DNA of 5,970 nucleotides from Pseudomonadota bacterium (GTDB taxonomy: Bacteria > Myxococcota_A > UBA796 > SXON01): the NCBI GenBank assembly GCA_005776735.1, contig SXOM01000579.1:1-5970 (forward strand), given 5' to 3'. A model generated the notes under the pieces. It was not told the origin of the DNA. It worked only from the letters and a program-made list of their open reading frames with translations, and searched no databases. A program made the translations under genes and the position numbers. Numbering within the stretch: the first letter of the stretch is position 1; every line of letters starts with the position of its first letter. Below, in pieces: positions 5,886-5,970 of the stretch.

Positions 5886-5970
5886 CCACGGGTCGGGGCG
5901 CGTTCGGCCGCGCGGCGCGCGCCTGCCCCGGCCCCGCGCCGGCGCAGCCGGACCCGGACGGTCGCGGCGC
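5886..5970. other. Non-coding right flank
   Basis: After the TAG of the receiver-EAL gene the last 85 bases are almost pure G and C and show no supported gene start. Besides the hairpin listed at 5894-5930 there is a 10-base palindrome GGCGCGCGCC (5914-5923). The window ends before any next gene can be recognised. Confidence 0.5.
5894..5930 (+). terminator. Candidate terminator hairpin of the rightward operon
   Basis: CGGGGC (5894-5899) is complementary to GCCCCG (5925-5930), and a few further G-C pairs are possible inside after a 2-base bulge. The hairpin begins 9 bases past the stop codon, the right place for an operon end. No U-tract follows and such repeats arise easily in DNA of this composition, so the call is weak. 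Confidence 0.28.

Noticed and set aside
1..5970. tRNA, rRNA, CRISPR array, transposase or insertion-sequence ends
   Set aside because: I saw no cloverleaf, ribosomal RNA stretch, regular spaced repeat, transposase-like frame or paired terminal repeat in the window.

Overview
This is a very GC-rich bacterial window. The coding style (GTG starts, 4-base stop/start overlaps, G/C at third positions), a response regulator fused to an EAL domain and a multi-membrane-span histidine kinase would fit a large-genome Gram-negative such as a myxobacterium or another former deltaproteobacterium. No marker gene fixes the phylum, so that placement is inference.

The layout is two divergent operons around a 73-base intergenic region (3738-3810). 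The leftward (minus) operon runs: a 106-residue unknown protein (3417-3737); a 256-residue protein that reads as a degenerate polyprenyl diphosphate synthase with both Asp-rich motifs damaged (2643-3413); a 484-residue membrane sensor histidine kinase (1192-2646); and a 322-residue trypsin-like, Nal1-like serine protease without a visible signal peptide (227-1195). The rightward (plus) operon runs: a 310-residue polyprenyl synthase with both DDxxD motifs (3811-4743), then a 381-residue receiver-EAL protein (4740-5885) that keeps the usual catalytic residues of a c-di-GMP phosphodiesterase. Three junctions are 4-base overlaps, and the fourth is a 3-base gap, so translation is probably coupled. 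The left end (1-226) and right end (5886-5970) carry no supportable gene, only strong inverted repeats.

Taken together: one intact isoprenyl synthase, one inactive-looking paralogue, a six-span sensor kinase whose cognate output may be the divergently encoded receiver-EAL protein, a cytoplasmic-type protease and a small Lys/Gly-tailed protein. The combination of an isoprenyl synthase homologue, a multi-span kinase and a response regulator recalls the Bacillus ComQ-ComP-ComA logic, but no ComX-like peptide is visible and the output would be c-di-GMP breakdown. My working hypothesis is an isoprenoid-linked signalling module. The sequence shows the parts and their arrangement. The circuit itself is inferred.
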